Shown here piece by piece: positions 44,891 through 52,591 of a stretch of DNA of 64,000 nt. A program made the translations under genes and the position numbers. Within the stretch, counting starts at the first letter, position 1. Each line of letters starts with the position of its first letter. The DNA is from JBGSYJ01 sp041748075 (GTDB lineage: Bacteria > Acidobacteriota > Thermoanaerobaculia > Gp7-AA8). The notes under the pieces were generated by a model. It did not search any database. It was not told the origin of the DNA and saw only the letters and a program-made list of their open reading frames with translations. Location: positions 1 through 64,000 of the forward strand of contig JBGTDX010000162.1 of NCBI GenBank assembly GCA_041748075.1, read 5' to 3'.

Positions 44891-46057
44891 TTGAGTCACC
44901 CTTCGCGAATTCTCTTCGTCTTCGGAACCCGCCCCGAGGCAATCAAAATGGCTCCGCTGATCCGGCGTCTGAGGAAAGAGCCGGATGCTTTCGAAGTGCT
45001 CGTATGTGTAACGGGTCAGCACCGGGAGATGCTGGATCAGGTGCTCCAGATCTTCGAGATCACTCCTGATTTCGATCTCCAGATCATGCGGCCGAACCAG
45101 AGCCTCAGCGACATCGTTAGCGGTGTCCTGACCGGCCTCGGACCGGTCCTCGAGCTGGAGCGACCCGACTGGGTGATGGTGCAGGGAGATACGACTTCGA
45201 CGTTCGCCGCGGCGCTTGCAGCGTTCTATGCGGGTGTGCGTGTGGCGTATGTGGAGGCCGGGCTGCGCACGGGCAATAAATTCGCACCCTGGCCCGAAGA
45301 GATCAACCGGGTCCTCACCACACCGCTCGCGGATCTGCATTTCGCCCCCACACCGCTCTCGCGGGAGAATCTGCTGCGTGAGAATGTGAGGGCGGAGGCA
45401 ATTCACGTTACCGGAAACACGGTCATCGACGCATTGTTCGATGTGTCGACGCAGCTCGATGCGGATGCGGATCTGCGGGCGAGGTTCGATCATCACTTTC
45501 GATTTCTGGATCCGGAGCGGAAGCTGATACTCGTGACGGGGCACCGGCGGGAGAATTTCGGGCCGGGCTTCGATTCGATCTGTCACGCACTGGCCGACAT
45601 CGCCGAGCAGCACCAGGACGTCGAGATCCTCTATCCGGTTCACCTCAACCCGAACGTTCAGGAGCCTGTGAGGCGCATCCTGGGTGACGAGGCGACTCGC
45701 GACGGAGGCCGGATTCATCTCGTGGAGCCTGTCGACTACCTTCCCATCGTCTATCTGATGAAGCGTGCCTTCCTGATCCTGACGGATTCCGGCGGGATTC
45801 AGGAGGAAGCGCCGAGTCTAGGGAAACCAGTTCTCGTGATGAGGGACACCACCGAGCGTCCCGAGGCAGTGACTGCAGGAACGGTCCTGCTCGTAGGGAC
45901 AGATCGCAGCCAGATCGTCGCCGAAACAGAGCGGCTCCTGAAGGATTCCGAACACTATGGCGCGATGAGCCGCGCCCACAACCCTTACGGGGATGGAAAG
46001 GCTTCGGAAAGGATCGCGGAGGTATTGAAAACTCAGCCGCTCGAGAACGACCAATGA
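44891..46057 (+). CDS. wecB: UDP-N-acetylglucosamine 2-epimerase (non-hydrolysing)
   Basis: 388 residues from a TTG start; the N-terminus RILFVFGTRPEAIKMAPLIRRL is the full family opening, so a later ATG would truncate it. The enzyme interconverts UDP-GlcNAc and UDP-ManNAc. Diagnostic segments: TGQHREMLDQVLQIFEI, VQGDTTSTFAAALAAFYAGV, YVEAGLRTGN, VTGNTVIDAL, TGHRRENFG, HLNPNV and LTDSGGIQEEAPSLGKPVLVMR. The WecC-type dehydrogenase is about 26 kb away on the other strand; together they would give UDP-ManNAcA. Confidence in family is very high. Confidence 0.95.
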   Translation: MSHPSRILFVFGTRPEAIKMAPLIRRLRKEPDAFEVLVCVTGQHREMLDQVLQIFEITPDFDLQIMRPNQSLSDIVSGVLTGLGPVLELERPDWVMVQGDTTSTFAAALAAFYAGVRVAYVEAGLRTGNKFAPWPEEINRVLTTPLADLHFAPTPLSRENLLRENVRAEAIHVTGNTVIDALFDVSTQLDADADLRARFDHHFRFLDPERKLILVTGHRRENFGPGFDSICHALADIAEQHQDVEILYPVHLNPNVQEPVRRILGDEATRDGGRIHLVEPVDYLPIVYLMKRAFLILTDSGGIQEEAPSLGKPVLVMRDTTERPEAVTAGTVLLVGTDRSQIVAETERLLKDSEHYGAMSRAHNPYGDGKASERIAEVLKTQPLENDQ

Positions 46058-46095
46058 AGCCCTCATCCGCCGTCTCGATGAGCAGCGGGCTGGTC

Positions 46096-46563
46096 CTATA
46101 GCCGGGCGCGCACTTCTTCACGAAGATGAGTCGGCACCTGGTCGATCAGAACAGGGACGAAGCGGCAAGCCCTGACGAAGCTCTCGACCGCTTCGTGGTT
46201 CATCCCCATGGCCACACGGCTCAAGCCCAGCTGAAAATAGATTTCGGGACGGCGCTCGAGCGTGAGAGTGGTCTCGTACATCCGAGCGGCGTCTTCGTGG
46301 CGTTGGAGGATCCTGTAATTCGCGGCCGCGATCATGTAAAAGTTCGGGACGCGCGGGCAGTCCGCGATCGACTTGAGAACGGCGTCGAGGTTTTTCCGCG
46401 CTGTGACGGCGGCCATCCCGCCAGTCTGATTCATTGCCTCGATCGTGGAATTCTGCAGGGCCTGGTTCGCACGGTTGCACCGCAGCGGAATGATCGACGC
46501 GTGATAAATCACGACCATCCCCAGAATGAGTGTGACTACCGTCAGCAACCACTTAGTCATCAT
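46096..46563 (-). CDS. Small membrane-anchored TPR-like protein
   Basis: 155 residues. One N-terminal membrane helix (about residues 5-24), then an extracytoplasmic helical region. Residues about 93-150 (NFYMIAAANYRILQRHEDAARMYE, EIYFQLGLSRVAMGMNHEAVESF) look like two tetratricopeptide-type repeats. The start overlaps the stop of the O-antigen ligase-type gene by 11 bases, so the two are translated together and the protein may assist the ligase/polymerase, whose relatives often carry their own TPR domains. That role is inference; no family name recognised. Confidence 0.65.
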   Translation of the reverse strand: MMTKWLLTVVTLILGMVVIYHASIIPLRCNRANQALQNSTIEAMNQTGGMAAVTARKNLDAVLKSIADCPRVPNFYMIAAANYRILQRHEDAARMYETTLTLERRPEIYFQLGLSRVAMGMNHEAVESFVRACRFVPVLIDQVPTHLREEVRARL

Positions 46564-47890
46564 GTGTGCTCCATGAGATGCACAGGGCTGCGAGAAAGAG
46601 AATCATCGTCCGCGTTGCCGCGAGCTGCAGGGGGAACTGGGCGAGTGTGAGCATCGCAAACGCGCTCGCAAGCGGCAGAGCCAAAAGCCTGGCAAGCGCA
46701 GATCGGACGTCGCGCTCGCCAGCTGCGATTCTTCTGAACGAATGCGATGCGAGATATCCGAGGGCGGCCATATACAGCAGCCATCCGGGAAATCCCGTCT
46801 CCGCGGCAATCTCGAGATGATCGTTGTGTACCTCACCGAAGTTGAAGGACCACTGTGCCCCCTTTTCGCTCAGAGCAAGTCCGGGATGTTTCTCCTGAAC
46901 CAGCAGCTTGTAATCGTGGTAATGCCAGCCGAAAGTTCCTGGACCGATTCCGGTGAGCGGATAGGCGCGGAACATTTCTTCTGCCGCTCGGAACGAGGTG
47001 AGCCGATTTGTCACGAGGGCGTTGTAATCTCCACTGGTGATCAGCTCGCGAAGCTTTTGCGCCCGCTCCGCCATCGGAGCATAAAGCGTCAGGATCAGTG
47101 CTCCGATCACCGACAAGGCCACCGCTCCGGCAACCGCTCGTTTCCAGGAGATCACCGCGTTCATGATGAGCACACCCACTGCGGTGGCGATGATGGCGGT
47201 GAGAGTCCGGCTTGCGAGAAGCCCCGCAAGCAGCACCAGCAGTGAGGCAATGATCATGAGGCGCTGCGCTCCACGCGTCACAAACGAGCCTGCCAGTGCG
47301 AGTAGCACGGGACCCACGAGGAGGGCTCCCACGTCGTTCGGATTTCCCATCAGTCCCGTGGTCATCAGGTGACGGTCGTACTCCAGTTCCGCGAGCTGAA
47401 TCGGCCGCCACGAAGTCCACTCCTGTATGCCCGCAAGAGCCGCGTTCAGCAACGCGGGAACGACGATCAGATAGATCACGTAGATGGAGCGGGCTGGCAG
47501 AAGTTTCAGGGACGTCAGGAACAGAATCACAGAGCCACAGACTACGAAAAGAGCCTCGGCGCTGAGCCTCGGATTGGTCGACGCCATGGTTGCGACGATG
47601 GTCCATGCCAGGCAGATCAATGCAATCGAGACTGCGGGTTTGTGGAGATCCTCGCGCCGCCAGAGGACGTGGCGCTGCAACAGTCCGACGATCACGAGCG
47701 TGAGAAGAGCGATCCATCCTCCCCGAAATAACAACTCCTTCGGGAGGCGAAACATGTCTTTGCCTGCAGGAGTCATCACGATCGGAGTTGCGAAGACCAT
47801 CGTGGCGACTACCCACCACAGAACGGTCTCGATCCATACGGGTCGATCTTCGCGAACCGGTCGCGCGCGTGCTCGTTTCGCCGGCTTCAT
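46553..47890 (-). CDS. O-antigen ligase / polymerase family protein (Wzy_C)
   Basis: 445 residues, about twelve membrane helices. The large extracytoplasmic loop near residues 310-365 contains YPLTGIGPGTFGWHYHDY and FGEVHNDHLEIAAETGFPGWLLY, the HN-x3-E and GFPG signature of WaaL/Wzy-type proteins, which polymerise or ligate lipid-linked glycans at the periplasmic face. A proteins-and-arginine-rich N-terminus precedes the first helix. A TACCAT hexamer lies 8 bases before the start. Whether it polymerises units or ligates the chain to lipid A cannot be told; the locus also has an ABC exporter, so a ligase role fits. It overlaps the TPR-like gene by 11 bases. Confidence 0.87.
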   Translation of the reverse strand: MKPAKRARARPVREDRPVWIETVLWWVVATMVFATPIVMTPAGKDMFRLPKELLFRGGWIALLTLVIVGLLQRHVLWRREDLHKPAVSIALICLAWTIVATMASTNPRLSAEALFVVCGSVILFLTSLKLLPARSIYVIYLIVVPALLNAALAGIQEWTSWRPIQLAELEYDRHLMTTGLMGNPNDVGALLVGPVLLALAGSFVTRGAQRLMIIASLLVLLAGLLASRTLTAIIATAVGVLIMNAVISWKRAVAGAVALSVIGALILTLYAPMAERAQKLRELITSGDYNALVTNRLTSFRAAEEMFRAYPLTGIGPGTFGWHYHDYKLLVQEKHPGLALSEKGAQWSFNFGEVHNDHLEIAAETGFPGWLLYMAALGYLASHSFRRIAAGERDVRSALARLLALPLASAFAMLTLAQFPLQLAATRTMILFLAALCISWSTHDD

Positions 47891-47962
47891 CGCATCAGAT
47901 GGTAGCTCAAAGGTGGAATGCGGCTATAGAGGGTCGGGTGAACTGAGTCCGCTTCCTCTCGG

Positions 47963-47971
47963 TGGTAATCT
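47963..47971 (+). promoter_or_regulatory. Extended -10-like element, start-codon proximal
   Basis: TGgTAATCT, with the ATG of the 47978 gene 6 bases past the hexamer. A transcript from here would start at or within a base or two of the ATG. The 87-base divergent gap to the ligase-type gene also has a hexamer on the other strand at similar distance from its start. Confidence 0.4.
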
Positions 47972-47977
47972 TTTCAA

Positions 47978-48703
47978 ATGGAGTCTGCGTCGGACATCCG
48001 GTTTCTGGATCGGGGAGCGCTCGCCGGTTACGTCGAGGAGAACCTCTGGAGGATGTCGGAAGAAGAGGCGCTCGCGGTGCTTGCAAGTCCGCACTGCACG
48101 GCTTCGGTTTGTGCAGAGCTCGCCTATAGCTCGAGGCTGACGCTTCATTATCCGATTCGCCTGCGGCTCGTGGAGCACAGGGCGACGCCGCTGGGACAGG
48201 CGATGAAGTTCGTCAGCCACCTCTACTGGTCCGATCTGCTCCGACTGTCGGTGTCGATGCAGGTGGCGCCAGCGGTCCGGCGTGCGATCGACGTCAGACT
48301 CATAGCGCTGCTGCCGGGACTGACGCTGGGCGAGAGGATCGCGGCAGCGAAACGCTGCAGCCGCGAAGTCATCGGGCATCTGCTGTTCGATCCGGAGCCG
48401 CGGGTTTTCAGCGCACTGATGATCAATCCACGGCTCGTCGAAGACGACCTCGTTCGGCTGATCGCATCGGAGAGGGTTCCTCCGGAAAAGCTCGCGATCG
48501 TCGGTGGCGATCGCAAGTGGTCCTGCCGCTATGCCATCCGGCTTGCACTCGTACTCAATCAGGCCACGCCGAGGGCGGTAGCCGCCAGCCAGTTGCGATA
48601 TTTGAGTCGCAGGGATCTCAGCGATCTGGAGGAGCACCCCGCCACGTCCACGTACATCAGGCGATGTATCGAAAAGATCTCCGCCGGCCGCAGCACGGCC
48701 TGA
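47978..48703 (+). CDS. Uncharacterised all-helical repeat protein
   Basis: 241 residues, no signal peptide or membrane helix. The sequence is short helices with repeated phrases such as EALAVLASPHCTASVCAELA, RVFSALMINPRLVEDDLVRLI and YAIRLALVLNQATPRAVAASQL, which look like leucine-rich-variant or HEAT-like repeats (DUF2336-like). LVxNPxTP-type turns also occur in the protein encoded at 49720-50802 (AIVRNPKAPPGVVLPLINHL), so the two are related in design. It stands between the polysaccharide locus and the RodZ-like gene. I do not know its function; protein binding is the usual role of such repeats. Confidence 0.7.
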   Translation: MESASDIRFLDRGALAGYVEENLWRMSEEEALAVLASPHCTASVCAELAYSSRLTLHYPIRLRLVEHRATPLGQAMKFVSHLYWSDLLRLSVSMQVAPAVRRAIDVRLIALLPGLTLGERIAAAKRCSREVIGHLLFDPEPRVFSALMINPRLVEDDLVRLIASERVPPEKLAIVGGDRKWSCRYAIRLALVLNQATPRAVAASQLRYLSRRDLSDLEEHPATSTYIRRCIEKISAGRSTA

Positions 48704-48895
48704 ACGCGTCATTCTGGCCCTCCGAACCCGGCAGAGGTCATGAATGCCATCTGATGCCGAGTTCGTTCATCGTTCGCCAGCATGGTGTGTAGGCCACAGT
48801 CGAGCTTGGGAGACCACATCGTGTGATTCTTCGTAGCGCTCTGAGCGCAGCGAGGGATCATCCGTTGATCATGCGGCGAAGGTCCTCCTGGGAGT

Positions 48896-48904
48896 TGCTA
48901 CAAT
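48896..48904 (+). promoter_or_regulatory. Extended -10 element abutting the RodZ-like gene
   Basis: TGcTACAAT, with the GTG start at 48911 only 6 bases beyond. There is no ribosome-binding site at the normal distance (GGGAG is about 16 bases away), so a leaderless transcript is likely if this promoter is real. Confidence 0.5.
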
Positions 48905-48910
48905 GGCTGC

Positions 48911-49723
48911 GTGACCAGCGACAATGACGTTCCGCCCGTAAAGCCGGGACCCTCCTTCGGAGAAGAGCTCCGGAAAGAACGCGAAATCCGGGGGATCTCT
49001 CTGGCGGAAATCGCCGAGGCGACGAAAGTCAGCAAGCGATTTCTAGGAGCGATCGAGAATGATGATTTCGCCACACTTCCGGCGCCGGTGTTCACGCGCG
49101 GATTCGTCCGGGAGTATGCACGCTATCTCGGCCTGAATGCCGAAGAAATGGTTACGCGATATGCGCACTTCCTGGATGCGCAGGGTCACGCTGTTGAGGA
49201 CGATCCGCTGCCTCTGAAGTCGAGCGACAAGCCGCCCAGACATACAAAAGGCTCTGACTCCAGGAGATCTCTGATCATCGGGGGAATCGTACTGCTCCTG
49301 ATTGGGCTGGTTGCGACCGGATGGTTCGTCAATAGCAGGGTCAGAAGCCCTGCTCCGGCGATTGCTCCAGTCATCAGTGAACCCGCAGCAGTTGCCGAGA
49401 GGTCGCCTTCTCCTGCTGAAACGGGAACAGAGGCTCCGGAACGGATGTCCCTGAACATCGAGGCGGTGCAGGACGTCTGGATCGTGTTGCACGCCGATGG
49501 ACAACGGGTCCTGAGCGGAACGATGCGAGCCGGAGAGGAACGCTCGTTTGATGCGTCAGAGCAATTCGAGTTCGAGACCATCGGAAATGCCAGAGGCGTG
49601 ACCCTGTCGATCAATGGGATTGAATTGCCTCCGTTGGGCGAGGGTGGACAGGTTATCAGGAATCGTGTTTTCACTCTGGAGGACGCGGGCACTCTGATGC
49701 GAACGCAAGCGACTTCTTCATGA
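48911..49723 (+). CDS. RodZ-like helix-turn-helix membrane protein
   Basis: 270 residues from a GTG. Residues about 15-80 are the HTH_25 domain (SFGEELRKEREIRGISLAEIA, then KRFLGAIENDDFATLPAPVFTRGFVREYARYLGL). One membrane helix spans about 117-138, and a periplasmic DUF4115-type beta domain follows a Pro/Ala-rich linker (about 178-262; MSLNIEAVQDVWIVLHADG, GNARGVTLSINGIELPPLG). RodZ links MreB to the cell-wall elongation machinery. Other shape genes are not in view. The stop overlaps the start of the next gene (ATGA), so the two proteins are probably made together. Confidence 0.88.
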   Translation: MTSDNDVPPVKPGPSFGEELRKEREIRGISLAEIAEATKVSKRFLGAIENDDFATLPAPVFTRGFVREYARYLGLNAEEMVTRYAHFLDAQGHAVEDDPLPLKSSDKPPRHTKGSDSRRSLIIGGIVLLLIGLVATGWFVNSRVRSPAPAIAPVISEPAAVAERSPSPAETGTEAPERMSLNIEAVQDVWIVLHADGQRVLSGTMRAGEERSFDASEQFEFETIGNARGVTLSINGIELPPLGEGGQVIRNRVFTLEDAGTLMRTQATSS

Positions 49724-50802
49724 CCGATGCCACGGCGCCGGATCATCTCGACGCCCGCAGTGTGATCCAGCGTCTGGATAGCGGCTCGGTTCCGCGGGAG
49801 TTCGTGCTTCACGCGGCCCGTGGGTTTCTCCCGATTGCTCAGGACGATCTGGTTGCGGTGCTCGCCCATCTGGCCGCGTCCGCAGACTCCGAAATGTCCG
49901 CTATTGCGCGAGAGACTCTCAGCGAGCTACCGCTGTCCGTGACGGTTGGTTTCGCTCGAGGATCGGGTCGCGGAGCCGACCACCTCGACGCATTGGCGTT
50001 CGCGACCAGCGATCCCGCGGTGACCGAGGCGATTCTCAGAAACCGGGAAACGTCCGATGAGACCATCAGGCGTCTCGCGTTCGGCGTTTCTCCCTATCTT
50101 CAGGAAGTCATCGTCATCAATCAGGAGCGCATCCTGCGTACGCCTGGGATTCTGGACGCTTTGTTCGGCAATCCGGCGCTTTCTGCCGATACACACCGCC
50201 GGGCCCTCGAGATACGTGAGGAATTCTTCGTCAAGAAGGAGAGAGCCGAAGCGCTTCGGCAGGACGCGGAGCCGGAACCGGTTGAGGAGACCGAAGAACC
50301 GATCGCCGATCTGCTGGAGAAGGCCGCCGCCATGGAACAGGAGGGGCCGCCGCCGCCCAGTCTGCCTATCGAAGGTCATACCGAGGAGCAGCTCCCCGCA
50401 TACAACCGCATTTTGAAAATGTCGGTTTCCGAGAAAGTGCGCCTCGCATTCAAGGGGGACAAATCCGAGCGGGGGGTCCTGATCCGCGATCGAAACAAGC
50501 TGATCTGTACAGCGGTTCTACGAAACGGACGCGTCACCGATGGCGAGGTCGAGACCTACGCTGCTGCGAGAAATGTCGAGGACGAGGTGTTACGGTTGAT
50601 CGCCCTGAATCGCCAGTGGATGTCGAAATATTCGATCCTTTCTGCGATCGTGCGCAACCCCAAGGCGCCTCCGGGGGTTGTCCTTCCCTTGATCAATCAT
50701 TTAACCTTGAAGGACCTTCAGACACTGAGCCGGGATCGCAATGTATCCGAGGTCGTGCGAAAATCCTCCTGGAAACTTTTCCAGATACGTACAAAGCGAT
50801 AG
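49720..50802 (+). CDS. Uncharacterised helical-repeat protein coupled to RodZ
   Basis: 360 residues, soluble. The N-terminal half has helical repeats (LDAIAFATSDPAVTEAILRN-like phrases: LDALAFATSDPAVTEAILRN, RLAFGVSPYLQEVIVINQERIL). A Glu/Pro-rich linker lies at about 180-220, followed by a second helical part (YNRILKMSVSEKVRLAFKGD, SILSAIVRNPKAPPGVVLPLI). It resembles proteins often annotated as hypothetical in Acidobacteriota and Myxococcota. It overlaps rodZ by four bases and precedes a DnaJ gene by 18 bases. Related in design to the 47978 protein. Function unknown. Confidence 0.75.
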   Translation: MTDATAPDHLDARSVIQRLDSGSVPREFVLHAARGFLPIAQDDLVAVLAHLAASADSEMSAIARETLSELPLSVTVGFARGSGRGADHLDALAFATSDPAVTEAILRNRETSDETIRRLAFGVSPYLQEVIVINQERILRTPGILDALFGNPALSADTHRRALEIREEFFVKKERAEALRQDAEPEPVEETEEPIADLLEKAAAMEQEGPPPPSLPIEGHTEEQLPAYNRILKMSVSEKVRLAFKGDKSERGVLIRDRNKLICTAVLRNGRVTDGEVETYAAARNVEDEVLRLIALNRQWMSKYSILSAIVRNPKAPPGVVLPLINHLTLKDLQTLSRDRNVSEVVRKSSWKLFQIRTKR

Positions 50803-50820
50803 CCTCCGGAATCAGAATTC

Positions 50821-51480
50821 ATGAAACCCAACTATTATGAAATCCTGGGCGTCGAACGCTCAGCCACTGAAACGCAGATACGTCAACGTTTCCGCGAGCT
50901 CGCGCGAAAATACCATCCCGATCGCTATAAGTCCCGGAAGGAGGAGGCAGAACGGACCTTTCAGACGCTGACCGAAGCGTTGAACGTACTGACCAATCCG
51001 GCGAGACGGCGGCAGCATGATGCGGAAGCGCAGAATCCGTCCGGAAAAGCTGGCGGGGAGCTCGCGCAGGTTTCCAAGGCCTACATGAGCCGGGGAGTCA
51101 AGGCGTATAACGACGGAGATTATTCGGGAGCCCGGGAGCATTTCGACATGGCAGTCAAGCACGATCCCGCCGATGCAAAGGGTTTTTATTACCTCGCACT
51201 TGCTTCTGCGCGAAATCCGGCGACAATGCGTCAGGCCGTTCAGGCGATTGAGAGTGCCGTACAGCTCGAATCGTACAACCCTCTCTATTTGAAGACGGCC
51301 GGCTTACTTTGCAAGCGGGTGGGTCTTGCCGCAAAAGCGGAGAGGTTCCTGGAGCAGGCGCTTCAGTGGGACCAGGAAAATCAGGAGATCCGAGAGGCAC
51401 TCGAACAGCTGCGGCGAGCGCGTGGTGAATCCAAAGAGGGTGGAAAGGGATTGCTCGATTCCCTTTTCAAAAAGGGTTGA
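50821..51480 (+). CDS. DnaJ-domain protein with TPR repeats
   Basis: 219 residues. The J domain (residues 1-65) has NYYEILGVERSATETQIRQRF and the HPD motif in KYHPDRY, so it should stimulate an Hsp70 ATPase. It lacks the Gly/Phe, zinc-finger and C-terminal parts of true DnaJ. Residues about 85-200 hold TPR-type helices (SRGVKAYNDGDYSGAREHFDMAVK, AGLLCKRVGLAAKAERFLEQAL). No membrane segment. It is in a chain of closely spaced genes (RodZ, helical protein, this, PP2C, SelW); the next start is four bases past its stop. Confidence 0.88.
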   Translation: MKPNYYEILGVERSATETQIRQRFRELARKYHPDRYKSRKEEAERTFQTLTEALNVLTNPARRRQHDAEAQNPSGKAGGELAQVSKAYMSRGVKAYNDGDYSGAREHFDMAVKHDPADAKGFYYLALASARNPATMRQAVQAIESAVQLESYNPLYLKTAGLLCKRVGLAAKAERFLEQALQWDQENQEIREALEQLRRARGESKEGGKGLLDSLFKKG

Positions 51481-51484
51481 GTGG

Positions 51485-52243
51485 ATGGAAGTGAAGGCGT
51501 TTGGCCTTTCAGATGTCGGCCGCCAGCGGCAACATAACGAGGATTATTTTTTGGTCGACGACGAGCTGCAGCTCTTCGTCGTCGCCGACGGTATGGGCGG
51601 GCATGCTGCCGGGGAAGTTGCGTCGAGAATCGCAGTGGAAACCATCGCGGAACTGGTCAGTGCTCCCGATGAACCGGACGGAACGTGGCCTCATCCATAC
51701 GACGAGCAATATGGCCGTTCGACCAACCGTCTGATCGCGGCCCTGAAGCTGGCCAACAGCCGCGTTCTGGAGGCGATGCGGAAGGATGCCCGGCTGCGCG
51801 GGATGGGAACGACGGTTGTCGCCTTGCTGGTGCATGAAGATATCGTCTCATTCGCGCACGTCGGCGATTCGCGAGCCTACCTGATCCGAAACGGCGCGAT
51901 CTCCCGGATGACAAACGACCATTCGTGGGTGTTCGAGCAGGTCGAGGCCGGTCTGCTGACCGAGGCCGAAGCGGAAAAGCACCCTCTCCGCAACGTCATC
52001 ACACGAGCTCTCGGAGGTGCTCTGACGATCGTTCCCGACGCCCGTGAGCTTCCCGTCGAGCCCTCCGACATCTATCTTCTCTGTTCGGACGGGCTTACAG
52101 GCATGATTTCAGAGGATCAGATTCTCGAGATCGTTTCACGGCAGCCCGAGGATCTCGAGGCGGCCGGCAACGCGCTGGTTGCACTCGCGAACGAAAACGG
52201 CGGTCTCGACAACATCACGGTCGTTCTCGCCCGGACCATTTGA
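51485..52243 (+). CDS. PP2C-family serine/threonine protein phosphatase (Stp/PrpC-like)
   Basis: 252 residues from the ATG at 51485; a longer frame is antisense to nothing but overlaps the DnaJ gene in another frame and was not used. Metal-binding motifs: SDVGRQRQHNEDYFLVDD, VVADGMGGHAAGEVAS, HVGDSRAYLIRNG, LLCSDGLTGMI and GGLDNITVVL, i.e. all core Asp residues of bacterial PP2C enzymes. It removes phosphate from Ser/Thr (and sometimes Arg) of proteins in the cytoplasm. No Hanks-type kinase gene is nearby. Its stop codon TGA is immediately followed by the ribosome-binding site of the selenoprotein gene. Confidence 0.93.
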   Translation: MEVKAFGLSDVGRQRQHNEDYFLVDDELQLFVVADGMGGHAAGEVASRIAVETIAELVSAPDEPDGTWPHPYDEQYGRSTNRLIAALKLANSRVLEAMRKDARLRGMGTTVVALLVHEDIVSFAHVGDSRAYLIRNGAISRMTNDHSWVFEQVEAGLLTEAEAEKHPLRNVITRALGGALTIVPDARELPVEPSDIYLLCSDGLTGMISEDQILEIVSRQPEDLEAAGNALVALANENGGLDNITVVLARTI

Positions 52244-52255
52244 GGAGGGCGTCAG

Positions 52256-52483
52256 ATGCAGATCCAGATCGAATACTGCGGTGTTTGAAACTACCTTCCC
52301 CGAGCCTCCAGTCTGGCGGCTGAGATCAAGAAGCGTTTCGGACTCGAGCCTGTCCTGATACGGGGTAGCGGCGGAATCTTCGACGTCTCCATCGACGGTC
52401 GCCTGCTTTTTTCCAAGCACGAGCTCGACCGGTTTCCCAAAGAGAGTGAAGTCCTCGAGAAGATCGCCGAGCTCCGAGGGTAA
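52256..52483 (+). CDS. SelW-like (Rdx family) selenoprotein with in-frame UGA
   Basis: 75 residues if the TGA at 52286-52288 is read as selenocysteine. AGGAGG (52243-52248) is 7 bases before the ATG. The product starts MQIQIEYCGV-U-NYLPRASSL, giving the CxxU redox motif of SelW/SelT/Rdx proteins (Cys8, Sec11), and continues with AAEIKKRFGLEPVLIRGSGG, IFDVSIDGRLLFSK and HELDRFPKESEVLEKIAEL: the beta-alpha-beta-beta-alpha Rdx pattern, including the GSGG-I-F-D-V and GRFP-like (DRFP) motifs. Length is normal for bacterial SelW. These proteins are thought to be thiol oxidoreductases. A hairpin fitting the bacterial SECIS rules follows the UGA (52303-52321). It would be missed by standard gene callers, which split it at UGA. 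selA/B/C/D are not in this window. Confidence 0.88.
52303..52321 (+). promoter_or_regulatory. SECIS-like hairpin downstream of the UGA
   Basis: AGCC/GGCT (4 bp), a T-C mismatch, CCA/TGG (3 bp) and an apical loop GTC. The loop begins 22 bases after the UGA and its first base is G. Bacterial SECIS elements characteristically have a 3-14-base loop with a G in the first two positions, 16-37 bases from the UGA. Structure drawn by eye, no folding energy available. Confidence 0.55.
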
Positions 52484-52576
52484 TGCTACGTCGGAGCGCC
52501 GGGTCGATTCTCGCTCCCGTTCCCTCCATTTCCGCGCTCAGGATGACACTTCGATGCCCTCTGTGCCGCATGGTTG

Positions 52577-52582
52577 TACTAA
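52577..52582 (+). promoter_or_regulatory. -10-like hexamer close to the gatC start
   Basis: TACTAA, with the gatC ATG (52592) 9 bases further on and no ribosome-binding site between. TTCGAT lies 18 bases upstream as a poor -35. Consistent with, but not proof of, a near-leaderless gatCA transcript. Confidence 0.3.
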
Positions 52583-52591
52583 CATCGCTCC

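Noticed and set aside
48704..48910. Possible dispersed repeat around 48810-48850 (TTCTTCG...CTCTGAGCGCAGCGA) and a similar stretch near 52510-52550
   Set aside because: The likeness to common 'TTCGCTGCGCTCAGGATGAC'-type elements is partial, and two degenerate pieces are not enough to call a family.
51461..51476. Hairpin CCCTTT-TCAA-AAAGGG at the end of the DnaJ-TPR gene
   Set aside because: It lies within codons for the last residues, has no T run, and the next gene starts at once.
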